A DNA stretch of 64,000 nucleotides from positions 13,551,501 through 13,615,500 of the forward strand of contig NC_052474.1 of the NCBI RefSeq assembly GCF_009730915.1, in the 5' to 3' direction. Within the stretch, counting starts at the first letter, position 1; each line of letters begins with the position of its first letter. Below are positions 1 to 10,652 of the stretch, in pieces. The stretch comes from Dioscorea cayenensis subsp. rotundata (Eukaryota > Streptophyta > Magnoliopsida > Dioscoreales > Dioscoreaceae). The position numbers were made by a program, and so were the translations under genes. Under the pieces are notes generated by a model, which made no database searches, was not told the DNA's origin, and saw only the letters and a program-made list of their open reading frames with translations.

Positions 1-903
1 GATCCAAAAACTAAAAGTGAAGCTAATTGTTTAGTAATATATGAGCTTGAAAATTTTGAGTTTTTATTGGGTATGACTATTTGGTATGATATATTGTTTG
101 CTATTAATTCAATTAGCAAAAATTTACAATCGAAAGATATGTGCATTGATGTTGCTATAGATCAAATAAAAGGTCTTATCTCTTTTTTTCAAAAATATAG
201 AGAAGAAGGATTTGCAAAGTGCTATGGTGTCTACTAAAGAAATTGCATTTGAAATGAATATAGAACCTAAATTTTGTGAGAAACGTGTTATAAGAAGAAA
301 AAGACAATTTGATGACTATGATACTCGTGAAACAACAAAGACCATTGAAGAATCATTTTCGAATTGATTGTTTCTTATATATAGTGGGCAATGCTATTCT
401 TTCACTTCAAAGTAGATTTGAACAATTCAAATTATATGAAGATATTTTTGGCTTTCTATTTAGTGGTAAGAAATTGAAATCATTAGATAATGAGATTTTA
501 AAAAAATGTTGCATTAACCTTGAATGTTGCTTAAAAAGCATAATAGCTACTCTCGATATCGATGGTTTAGATTTATTTTTGAATTAGAAAGTATTAAGAG
601 AAATCATGCAAGTAGAAGATAATACTCTAATTGACATACTTAATCAAATAAAAAGGCTTAATTCTTTTTCCAAATCGTATATTGCTTATAGAATCATGTT
701 AACAACTCCTATAGCGTTGCTTCGGTGAAAGAAGTTTTTCAAAAGCGAAATTAATAAAATCTTATCTAAGATCAACAATGTCTCAAGAAAGATTAAATGG
801 ATTGTCTATATTATCAATTGAAAAACAAATGCTAGAAGAAATTGATTATAAAAACTTAATTAATAATTTTGCATCTCAAAAGGCGAGAAAAATAAATTTT
901 TAA
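1..903 (+). pseudogene. hAT transposase pseudogene, ZMYM1/TTF-zinc-finger type
   Basis: The conceptual protein matches the plant 'TTF-type zinc finger with hAT dimerisation domain' family, which are domesticated or decayed hAT transposases related to ZMYM1. Frame 1 from base 1 reads NFEFLLGMTIWYDILFA and SKNLQSKDMCIDVAIDQ, then stops near 236. The frame shifts to SAMVSTKEIAFEMNIEPKF (about 223-368), then again to LYIVGNAILSLQSRFEQF (309-587). The C-terminal hAT dimerisation block follows at about 760-903: STMSQERLNGLSILSIEK, then NNFASQKARKINF and a TAA. At least two frameshifts and an in-frame stop make it non-functional. The N-terminal part lies outside the window. Family assignment is by recognised conserved blocks; decay is directly visible. 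Confidence 0.85.
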
Positions 904-1750
904 ATAAATTTTTGGGAGTGAGAAATTCTTCTTTTTATAGAATAGATGTCTTTATAGCATGGGATTCAATCTTGACTATTTGGCATACTTTTGATTTTGC
1001 TTCTCTTTGCTTTAAATCTATGTTAGCTACTTATGTATGGTTTTTGTAGTAGGTCGAGGATGTAACACTGGCGACAACAAGACTTTCAACTCATTGTTTG
1101 ATGGACTTCAAATTGTTATAGACTTTACAAGGGACAACAAACTTGAGATAGGGAAATTAATTCAATCTAATCAATCTGGTACTTTCTATACTCTTATTAG
1201 TAATACATCTTGGCAAAAAAATTTAAATATGAGTAGAATTTGGTTTGTACTTGTGAATAACTTTAATATTATTATATTTGCAGGAGAATTAGTCCTAAAT
1301 TTCCTTTCAAGACTACAAGCTAAAATGAAGCCTTTGCAATTGCTTGGAAGCTCAAGATGTATTCCCAAAAGGAGTTTTTGATCAATTTGTGTTTTGTGAG
1401 ATTATTTAGCCTCAATGATCTTTTTCAACATGAAGAAATGGATGTGATTTGAAGATACAAAGATGATATCAAGTCAACTAAACAATTTCTGAATTTATGT
1501 AAAATAAGGATTTTCTTTTTGAACTTTTTGAACTAGCTTTATTTTATAATCTTGTTATTTGTTTTTTGTTGTTTGTTTTGGTGTCTATCATTTTGTTATT
1601 GTTTGTTTTATATTATGACTTTTTTAATAAAATTTTTTTTATTAATTAATTAAGGCCCCGTTTCATGCTTGCGTTTTAGGCCTTTATAAGCTTTGAGCCG
1701 CCACTGTGTCCAGCTCATATTGTAAACGAGCCAAGTTTGAATATCATTTT
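904..1750. other. AT-rich flank of the hAT remnant, no gene seen
   Basis: No coding sequence is supported here; the short open frames (for example 1037-1381) have no recognisable motif. Around 1650-1735 the sequence becomes less AT-rich (AAGGCCCCGTTT followed by a GCCGCCACTG stretch). This resembles the 3' untranslated tail that often follows ZMYM1-type hAT copies, but that is inference. Confidence 0.4.
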
Positions 1751-2750
1751 NNNNNNNNNNNNNNNNNNNNNNNNNNNNNNNNNNNNNNNNNNNNNNNNNN
1801 NNNNNNNNNNNNNNNNNNNNNNNNNNNNNNNNNNNNNNNNNNNNNNNNNNNNNNNNNNNNNNNNNNNNNNNNNNNNNNNNNNNNNNNNNNNNNNNNNNNN
1901 NNNNNNNNNNNNNNNNNNNNNNNNNNNNNNNNNNNNNNNNNNNNNNNNNNNNNNNNNNNNNNNNNNNNNNNNNNNNNNNNNNNNNNNNNNNNNNNNNNNN
2001 NNNNNNNNNNNNNNNNNNNNNNNNNNNNNNNNNNNNNNNNNNNNNNNNNNNNNNNNNNNNNNNNNNNNNNNNNNNNNNNNNNNNNNNNNNNNNNNNNNNN
2101 NNNNNNNNNNNNNNNNNNNNNNNNNNNNNNNNNNNNNNNNNNNNNNNNNNNNNNNNNNNNNNNNNNNNNNNNNNNNNNNNNNNNNNNNNNNNNNNNNNNN
2201 NNNNNNNNNNNNNNNNNNNNNNNNNNNNNNNNNNNNNNNNNNNNNNNNNNNNNNNNNNNNNNNNNNNNNNNNNNNNNNNNNNNNNNNNNNNNNNNNNNNN
2301 NNNNNNNNNNNNNNNNNNNNNNNNNNNNNNNNNNNNNNNNNNNNNNNNNNNNNNNNNNNNNNNNNNNNNNNNNNNNNNNNNNNNNNNNNNNNNNNNNNNN
2401 NNNNNNNNNNNNNNNNNNNNNNNNNNNNNNNNNNNNNNNNNNNNNNNNNNNNNNNNNNNNNNNNNNNNNNNNNNNNNNNNNNNNNNNNNNNNNNNNNNNN
2501 NNNNNNNNNNNNNNNNNNNNNNNNNNNNNNNNNNNNNNNNNNNNNNNNNNNNNNNNNNNNNNNNNNNNNNNNNNNNNNNNNNNNNNNNNNNNNNNNNNNN
2601 NNNNNNNNNNNNNNNNNNNNNNNNNNNNNNNNNNNNNNNNNNNNNNNNNNNNNNNNNNNNNNNNNNNNNNNNNNNNNNNNNNNNNNNNNNNNNNNNNNNN
2701 NNNNNNNNNNNNNNNNNNNNNNNNNNNNNNNNNNNNNNNNNNNNNNNNNN
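1751..2750. other. assembly gap (1000 N)
   Basis: Exactly 1000 unspecified bases. The round length suggests a scaffold gap of nominal size, so the true distance is unknown. It hides the left edge of the 2.6-kb direct repeat that begins at 2751. Confidence 0.99.
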
Positions 2751-3244
2751 CTATATTGATGAATCACAAACTTGATTTTACATAATTTGACTTTTCAAAA
2801 GCTTTGGCTTTCGTTCTTGTAAACTTTTTGATGCATTGAGGTTGTTGAACTCATTTATTGATTTACTTGAAACTTGTATCTTGGACATTTTGAGTTTGCA
2901 TCTTGGATTTGATTTGGATTTCAATTTGTGGATTCTCTATGTTGATGAATCACAAAGTCGAATTTTATAGGATTTTACTTTTCAAAAGCTTCGGCTTTCG
3001 TTCTTGTGAAACCTTTTGCAACTCTTGACGTCTGAAACCCTTTGAATCTTTGACTTCTAATGTGTTGAGAATGTTGAGTTCAATTGCGATTCATTTGTTT
3101 TTTTAAGTCTTGACCCTCTCACATCTTGAATCTTGACTGCTTTGACCTTGAATTTTTTTTCTTCGAATGCTTTTATTTAGATTTTTGATAATTCTCAAGG
3201 CATAATAACGCACTTAATTTTTTTATAACCCATATGAGTGCTAA

Positions 3245-3960
3245 GACCTCAAACTGGCTTTTACAATTTCATAATTTCTCAATATTCTAATGAGTTTCTA
3301 TGACCTCAAAATGTGTTTTAGAATTTTGTTTTTCATCTCCAATGAGCGTTTATGACCTCAAAGTGAGTTTTCAAATCTTTCCCACTTCAAGAAGCGCCTA
3401 TGACCACAAAGTGAGTATTAGAAATCCTTTAACTCCTAAAAGGGTTCATGACATCAAAGTAAGTTCAGAAAGGTCTTTATCTTTGAAATTCCTTCATCAT
3501 TCCTAACAGTGTCAGTGATCTCAAAGTGAGTTTAACAAAATTTCCCACTCCAATGAGCGTCTATGACCTCGAAGTGAGCATTGAAAATTCTCTGACTCTT
3601 AAGAGGGTTTACAAAGTAAAAGTGAGTTTAGGAAAATCTTCATCATTGAATTCTTTCCATCATTCCTAAGAGTGTCTATGATCTCAAAGTGAGTTTGGGA
3701 AAATTTTCCACTCCAATGAGTGTCTTTGACCTCAAAGTGAGCATTAGAAATTCTCGAACTTTTAAGAGGGTTCAAGACCTCAAATTAAGTTCCAAAAGGT
3801 TTATTTTTGAAATCTCTCCATCATTCTATCCATCATTCCTAAGAATCTCTATGACTTCAAAGTGAGTTTGAAAAATTTCCAACTCCAATGAGCTTCTATG
3901 ACCTCAAAGTGAGCATTACAAATTTCTCCAACTCTTAAGAGGGTTCACGGCCTCAAACAA
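3245..3960 (+). repeat. interspersed 14-bp motif array GACCTCAAAGTGAG, copy A
   Basis: About 13 variants of TATGACCTCAAAGTGAG start near 3245, 3302, 3354, 3402, 3450, 3517, 3565, 3680, 3728, 3776, 3853, 3900 and 3949. Spacing is mostly 46-77 bp. The inter-motif segments are themselves related: CCACTCCAATGAGCGTC alternates with CTCTTAAGAGGGTTCA and CATCATTCCTAAGAGTGTC. The array is therefore an old higher-order tandem repeat of roughly 160 bp made of three sub-units. A run of units 48 bp apart stays open as a repeated peptide containing VYDLKVS, which I read as a by-product of the period being a multiple of three. Confidence 0.8.
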
Positions 3961-4327
3961 AGTTCAGAAGGTTTTCCAACCTATAAAATTACATAAATAC
4001 TCTTAACAACAAATGAATTTCATAATTTTTTTCATTTTATTCTTTTATTAAACCAAACTTTTTTCTCACTCTTTTTTTTTTGTATTGAGAAACCCCCTTT
4101 TTTTTTCTTTTCTTTCTTTTGTTTGGGAAACAACTTCTAATTTTTAAATTTTTTTAATAACATATAACACAGAGCAATCAATAATCTAAGTGATTGACTT
4201 GACTCAGACTGCCAACAAGACTAGTATAAGGGAATATACGCAAGATGACATATAATTTGGCTCCTAACCTACATACCATTTTCTGATGACAATTTGTTTC
4301 TCCTATTCATGTACATAAGATCAGCTA

Positions 4328-5200
4328 TCATTCATCAATAAACCTTCTAAACCAATTGCCAAAACTTCTTGTTGGTGATTCTAGAAAGTCGATGTCTGTA
4401 TATGTACAAGTAAAGGCCCAAAATACAATCTGTTGACTTTGGCCATTGATGTTAGGCTGTGTTGTATCCATGTTGGTTCTTTCAAAATTTCTTTTACTGA
4501 TTATTAACACAAACTTCTTCAAATGTCTTATGTACTTAAGGTAAAGTTCAACATTGCAATGGCAAGCACCTTTAAACCCGAAAGGTTCACGTTTTCTTTG
4601 CAAATCTCCTATAATTGCTTCCCATGGGAATAATCAACAACGTCATCTTCTATTGCACCATGAATAACCAGAACAGGACAGTTCTCCGAGCCAATTTTGT
4701 CGATAATCTTATAAATGTAATACTATTATGAGCATTTGATAGGACTTAGCACTTGGAGACCAGAAAGGATGCCACTATGTAGAACTAAAGCATTTAAGTT
4801 TGGAAGATACGAGGCAAAATCAATGGTTGGGCAGCTACTGACAGATTGACCATATATGATTAGATCCTCATCTTTTGCAGCATATTGTGTCTTCAGACAA
4901 TCATATACTGCTTCTATGTATGTATAGGTGTTATTATCACTAAGCTTAATAGTGGATTGCTCATATCCTAAATAGTCATACACCATGTTAATTACGCGAA
5001 GGTGTGCACTAAGCTTAACAAAGAGGTTAAAGATCAGGCCGATATCGGCCGGTTGCCATGCAAGTAGAGCAACGTTCCCTTAGCACTATTGTTCTTTAAA
5101 TAAACCGCAATGATCTCACTCCCCTGGTGGATCGAAAGCCTCATCCTAACAAGCTCCCTTGATCGCAGCTTTAATTCATAGATCTCAGCTTCCTCTTCGA
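4328..5200 (-). pseudogene. ABHD17-like alpha/beta hydrolase, intronless antisense fragment (copy A)
   Basis: Read on the minus strand, the pieces follow the order of plant ABHD17 (serine hydrolase, depalmitoylase-type family). GSEIIAVYLKNNSAKGTLLY lies near 5110, then a frameshift. VYDYLGYEQSTIKLSDNNTY and DEDLIIYGQSVSSCPTIDF follow within 4726-4986, then NCPVLVIHG near 4680 and KYIRHLKKFVLIIS within 4328-4603. The nucleophile Ser in GQSVS and the final His (GACHCNVEL) are still present, but the motif glycine after GQSV has become Ser. At least two frame breaks and stops after SPIKC are visible. The pieces abut with no introns although plant ABHD17 genes have several, which suggests capture from cDNA or exon fusion. 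The tail after the hydrolase domain is unrelated to the usual one. Confidence 0.8.
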
Positions 5201-5334
5201 GTTCTATGAATTAAACTCGAAGAGGAAAAAACATGCATGTATGCCTACGTGCATGATTCATTAAAAAAAATCCAAATAAGTGGGTCTTGTCATGAAGGAG
5301 ATACACATGAGATGAATGGATAATGGGCATGGGT

Positions 5335-5399
5335 TATGAGGATTTTTTTATATAAAAAAAAAGTCCAGACATTTTTGTATGGTATCACAAGAAACCGGA

Positions 5400-5440
<41 letters not shown>

Positions 5441-5809
5441 AAGTTTTATGTGAGCATCTACCTCTTTGAATGTTTTTTTGTACTCTCTTGCCTTTATCCA
5501 TCAACAACGGGTAATATCTGACCAATCTTTCACCTCATTGTCTCGACGACAACAATTGACCTCTTTCTCCGGTCACCACCATGGTGATCTCTGTTTTTTC
5601 TTTTTTTCTCCCCCTTTTATCTTGGAATCTTCCACCCACTAGAAAATGACTCCCCTCGATCTTTTTTGTTCACGATATCCGGGTTTTCTTATTTAAAAAC
5701 TTGAATTACTATTTTTTTAACCTTATCTAACCTTTCTCGTGTCTTTATATATATTTTTTTAATTTAATTTATTTCCAGGGATCATTATGCCCTCTAATCT
5801 CCATCAGGC

Positions 5810-5842
<33 letters not shown>

Positions 5843-6291
5843 ACTTATCCAGATTAGAAATAAAAAGAATTCTTATTAAAATTTTGATTTAATTTTTTTA
5901 ATCTGAGTAAGAATTAAGATAAAACTTTTATTAAAATTAAAATTTCCCTTTTTTTATATATATATAAACAAATTGTCCCCCTCGTAGTTTTCCTCACACA
6001 ACCTAGTGAAGAGAGGAAGCTACAAGTTCACTCAAACCTTAGAGTCTTCATCCTAAGTACCTCAAGGTAATAATCTAACTCTTTTGCTTATGGTTTCCTC
6101 CTCCCATGAACTTTGTTCATTATTTTCATAGGAAGTAACCCCAATTTTTTAGGGAGACTTTATATGTATATATTTTGCAACACCACAAACCCATGGTTTC
6201 TCTTCCTTCATATTTTTATATGTAGCACCTTGAACAACATCACCTTTCTTGTTTCTTCTTCTTCTTCTTTTTCTTCTTCTTCTCCTTCTCC

Positions 6292-6351
<60 letters not shown>

Positions 6352-6657
6352 GTATTTATTTATTTATTTATTTATGTTGCATCTTGAATGGCATCACCTT
6401 TATTTTCTTCTATTTTCTTATTTTCTTAATTTTTTTTGGTCATCTTGAAATCCATCCCCTTTTTCTATTTTTATTTTTTAATTATTCCTAGCATCAAAGA
6501 TGATTTGTTTTGCCTATATAAAGTAGACAATCAACTAAAAGCATCAAGGAGTTTTCACACCTATGTCTTTGAGAGCAATACGACCACAACTAAATAGTGG
6601 TGGTTTAGCCAATAGGATCATACTAGTAAGATTCAAGATCAATAGAAAATATATTAA
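5335..6657. other. non-coding spacer with microsatellites
   Basis: No gene is seen. The interval holds a (TA)n at 5404-5435, a second (TA)n at 5816-5842, a TTC-rich tract at 6252-6291 and a (TTA)n at 6292-6351. TGGTATCAC at 5380-5388, a few bases after the end of repeat copy A, partly resembles the initiator-tRNA-Met primer site of plant LTR elements (TGGTATCAGAGC). It is a weak match. Confidence 0.5.
6292..6351. repeat. (TTA)n microsatellite
   Basis: About 20 perfect TTA units follow a CTT/TTC-rich tract. The poly-tyrosine or poly-isoleucine open frames through it are artefacts of the repeat. Confidence 0.95.
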
Positions 6658-6988
6658 TTACTTCCACTTTTTGAACTTGCCACCGCCAAACATCCCATGC
6701 TTGCTGTGTTTTCCATGCTTGAACTTGCCTCTATGGTGACCATGGATGAGATTGTGAGCCCCATGGGAACCGTGGGATAAGTGATGTGCCCAAATAGTAG
6801 CTGCCACGGTGCTGCTCCCTTAGCTAGAATTGCCCCCCCATGGCTCCATTTCCATGAGAAGATCCACTAGAATAAGGTGGATATCCTTATTGTGGAGGGT
6901 ATCCTGTAAGTGGATATCTATAGTGACCATGTGAAAATAGGCTTTTGTCACCTTCCCCCTCCATATGCTTATCTTTGCTATCTCCCAT
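6658..6988 (-). pseudogene. glycine-rich protein A3-like (GPYPP/histidine-rich) antisense fragment
   Basis: Read on the minus strand it begins MGDSKDKHMEGEGDKSLFSH at 6988, continues into GYPPQ repeats, meets a stop at about 6887, and resumes GYPPYSSGSSHG. After one further frameshift it reads AHHLSHGSHGAHNLIHGHHR and ends GMFGGGKFKKWK with a TAA at 6658-6660. This is the architecture of plant GRP-A3/XYPPX-repeat proteins: an acidic/lysine N-terminus, YPPQ repeats, and a His/Gly/Lys tail ending KFKKWK. The stop and frameshift show it is broken. No intron interrupts it. It lies antisense to the PMD gene, like the ABHD17 fragments. Host-gene capture by the surrounding element is inference. Confidence 0.75.
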
Positions 6989-7129
6989 CTTTCGACACCA
7001 AACCAGAAACAAAATCCTTGAAGAAACCAAGGAACAAATCAAAGGTCTCAGAGAAGAAAGGCCATTTTTTTCAACCATCTTTCATGCATGTCGCCTTAAA
7101 TTTTTGCAGCAACAATTATTTTTGGTTTA

Positions 7130-9077
7130 ATAATTTTTCATTATTGTCTTTTTTAGCTTTTCCAATGACTCCCACCACAAAAGGCAAACTAGTCGAACCT
7201 CTTTAAAAGCCATATGATGATCAATATAAAAGCTCTAGAAGGGATATCAGTTCCAAGATAATATCCCATTGATTCTAAAAACTCAGGAAAATAAATTCGA
7301 TATTTGGGAAGCGATTTCAATGAGTGGACCAGTATAACAATGGCCCTTTCATGACATCTAGTAAACTAACATCCACTTATTTTCACAATGGGAAAGACGT
7401 AGGAAGTTATGCTACTGAACCCATGTGAATCCACTCTGCCAGTTCTCAATTTGGATACACTTGGCTTTCGGGTGAACACTGACCCACACAGTCATCATGT
7501 GAACTGGGAAGACCACTTTCCATTACTATACTCCCTACCCATCGAACAATGGTAAGAGGCCTTTTGAAGTCATAAGAAAATCATCAGAAACACTCAAAAG
7601 GATAGGCATTCTTGGTGTCATTGCGGATTTGACCCATCATTTGTGAAAGGAATTACTGAACCATGGTGTTCGAAGACCAACATGTTTGAAACTCCTTTAG
7701 GAGAGATCGAAATCTCTCTATGGGAACTTAGGTGCATCGGAGGATTACCACTTATATTAGAGTTCTTTGAAGAGTATGTTCCTCCAAACAACATGTTCTA
7801 CTCCAAAAAAGCTTATCCCTTTATTTTGAAAGACTTGTTCGATATCTACCAATGAATCAATTACTCCTCTTGAACAAAAACTGGTAGAGTTATTTATATT
7901 CAGCGGGAAGATTTTTTCTTCAGGGATTCACATAGAAAAAGAAAACTTGCAAATGATGATGCCCATCTAGTTCCTCAAGCCTCAGAAGAATGCGAACTGA
8001 CTGCTTTCCTATCTGTATGGCTTTGTCATTTTGTCATGCCCTGTAGAAACTCTTTTATTCATCTTGAAGCATTTGTAATGGCGACCAAATTGGTTAAAGG
8101 AACAAAACTATCTCTAGCCCCTACTGTATTAACATTCATCTGCACCAACATAGATATCATAGCTTCACACCATAAAGGGTTATAAAGTATTTTTGTTCCT
8201 TTCCTATGTTACTACTTTTATGGTTGGATCGAATCTCGCTTTCTAGGAACTTATGCCCATCATACGACACCAAGTGATAACATAAAAAATGTAAACAGAT
8301 TGTGAGAAATTCCAAGTATAGCTTACATATCGAGCGTAGTTGCAAGCACCTTTAATCTTAAAAGGGGACGGAGTATGTTAAGAAATGATGAACGTCTTAG
8401 ATGGTGCCCATTCATTTGTGATGAATTTAACGGTGAAGGTTGGTATTAAGACTATAAAGAACCCAGTGATAATAACAGGCTTAACACAATTCAATCAGAA
8501 TATTTTATGGTCCTCCATTAGAGTATACTTCCTTTACACTTAACCAAAGATATCTTCACTTAACAATACAACCCACATTGATTTGCTCGGAAATTTGGTT
8601 TATAATCAACGGCTTCCAAAAGACATTCAAGTGTCAAAGCATCCTTAAGATACTAGTTTCTTGGTGGGTTATTGGCACTACTTTGCTCTAAGAAAATCAG
8701 GACCAAAATTTTACATCCCATCTCATGAACGTGAAGGGTGCCCTTTATACTTATATGCACATCATTGGTCCATCCAACTACACAAAACCTTGAAGACCAT
8801 CCATGATTGTCTCAATGAACAAGACACTTCTCTTCAAATCCCTATGGATAAAGCTTCTACTGAGAAAGAAGCCTCTCCTCCACTAAGAAAATGGGATAAT
8901 CATGACTAAGAAAATGGGATAATCATGGAATAGGAAAAATCTATGTTGAACCTTCTACACCAAATGTCTCTTCCCCAACAAAGTCAAGGCATTCTTTAAA
9001 AAGGACTTGAACTGACAGAGCACCTATTCATCGTATATTTTTTTACTATTTTCTCTTTTTTCATTTCATTTTTCTTC

Positions 9078-9150
<73 letters not shown>

Positions 9151-9599
9151 TTAGATGTTGCTCTTGATCTGAATAGGAGTGATGGAGAACAAAATGACAT
9201 CTCAAAACCGGAGTTTGAACCTACAAGTTTATTTTTGTATTAGTTTGTTTTGCTTTGTTTTTTGTTTTTTTACAAAGCTCATCTCTCTATTTTAGGTTCT
9301 CATAGAGCTTCTTCTCCAAAGGCAGTTCCCTCTGAGCATGACTCCTTATACTCGGACTTTGAACATTATGATGATGACTACACACCCTTCCTTGACATCA
9401 ACCCTATTGTTGAAAGCCCTCAAGTGGAAGGCATCCCTTTTGCACAATGCACTCTAGAAGATTCAACTCCAAATTCTACTTTTGCCAATGATAACCCTCC
9501 TTCAAAAGGTTCTCCCAAACATAGGGGAAGATTTTGCCACAAGAACTATATCTGTGATAAAAATCATATCTTACAAGATTTTTGGGTAAAGAAGCTTAT
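7130..9599 (+). pseudogene. plant mobile domain (PMD) protein pseudogene, 5' and central part
   Basis: PMD proteins (the family of MAIN/MAIL1 and of many transposon-encoded copies) are recognised by several blocks. FGYTWLSG lies near 7450; ITEPWCSKTNMFETPLGEIE and ISLWELRCIGGLPLILEF fall within 7643-7855, followed by EEYVPPNNMF and LKDLFDIYQ. The region 8660-8910 carries GYWHYFALRKSGPKFYIPS. An acidic/serine-rich C-terminal part runs 9290-9599, with SLYSDFEHYDDDYTPF. Numerous stops and frame changes between blocks show long decay. A (TTA)n lies at 9079-9151. The frame is open at the point where a solo LTR is inserted (after 9599) and resumes at 13231. Whether the source was Ty3/gypsy or Mutator-like cannot be decided, since both carry PMD. 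Confidence 0.75.
9079..9151. repeat. (TTA)n microsatellite
   Basis: About 24 uninterrupted TTA units within the PMD pseudogene. Confidence 0.95.
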
Positions 9600-10652
9600 T
9601 GACACACCCCTTTTGCATGTGTACCACAAGTGCACAGGGTTTTCAAAGTAATAAAAGTACCCTGGTGAGTGGGTAGTCATATCCATAGGGAATAATGACC
9701 AGAAACACAAGAATTGCTATTTAACTATGGTGAAGATGAATCAATAGTGGTGTGAACAATATCAATGTGATAAGAAAAGAAATAAAGAAAACAACAAAGT
9801 GAGACTCAATAAAATGAGAGGAAAGGCAATCGATAAAAAGTGGGGCACCCGGACATTGCTCACCCTAGGACTATTGCTTCAAGTGCAAGACCAATCATTA
9901 TGTCTCCCTAACTAATGTCTAATGAGTCGTGGAAATCCTTAAACACACAGTCCCAAACCTAAGGTCAACTGTGACAAACCCTACACTATACCCCGGTGAA
10001 GAAATTGCTCAATCTCAACATCTCACACTGTGAAAAGCTGCTTAAAGCTCTAGGGACTCCAAGTGATAAACCCTATTCCCTAATCTAGATCTAACCCTTT
10101 GGTACAGGAGAAAGACCCCTAGTCTCAATTAAGCCCCAACACTAAGGATTACTGTAACGCTTCACTCTATCGCTTGCGCAACTAAGCCCCACCGGAGTCC
10201 TCTCTTAGCACTTCACTCTATTGTGACTGCAAAGAACTCTTGAAACACTGAGGCAGGATAAATCACACCGGAAGGAAAAGGGGACGTTCCGCCACCTCTC
10301 TACTCACCCTCTCAATCCTCTCCAATCTAGCTTTGCCTAACCCTCATGGTGTGTCACCCATCCACAAGGAATACCAAAATAGATCCTTAACCCTAGTGTC
10401 ACTCTAAAGGAAAATCACTTCAACAAGCATTCAAGATTCGAACTCAATTAGAACATCAATTAGAGAAAACATAATAAAAGGTCAATGAAACAAAATCATT
10501 CTAGGGTTTACAAGTTCGAGCACCCACTAGGGGTTTAGCTCTCTATGAAGCAAGATACAATCAATAATGAAATCGAATGTAAAAACATGCAATCCATAAG
10601 TAAAACTCTCTTGTAGTCTGTATCGATGGTTTTGTGGAGTAGCCTCATCTTT

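Larger units (their letters stand above)
2751..5334 (+). repeat. long direct repeat, copy A (LTR-like, about 2.6 kb)
   Basis: This block matches 17880-20487 in the same orientation over its whole length with scattered substitutions and small indels. The order is the same in both: a diverged tandem unit around 'TTGGATTTGATTTGGATTTC', an array of GACCTCAAAGTGAG, an antisense ABHD17-like fragment, then a tail ending near GATGGATAATG(A/G)GCATGGG. Weak similarity continues to about 5372, where copy A reads CCAGACA and copy B CCAGGCA. The two copies bracket a plant-mobile-domain pseudogene, so they may be LTRs of one old element. The left edge is lost in the gap. Confidence 0.8.

Noticed and set aside
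1706..2785. Long open frames of 340-359 residues
   Set aside because: They run through the 1000-N gap and encode only unknown residues.
3300..3506. Repeat protein with VYDLKVS units
   Set aside because: The frame stays open only because the repeat period is near a multiple of three. Stops break it in both copies and no start context or wider conservation is seen.
3245..3960. CRISPR-like array of regularly spaced repeats
   Set aside because: Plant nuclear context, degenerate repeats, related (not unique) spacers, no cas genes. It is a decayed tandem repeat.
4328..4986. Functional ABHD17 gene
   Set aside because: Frameshifts, stops and loss of the motif glycine in both copies. Only a pseudogene call is supportable.
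9250..9651. 133-residue open frame as an intact gene
   Set aside because: It is the C-terminal part of the PMD pseudogene running into the inserted LTR after 9599.
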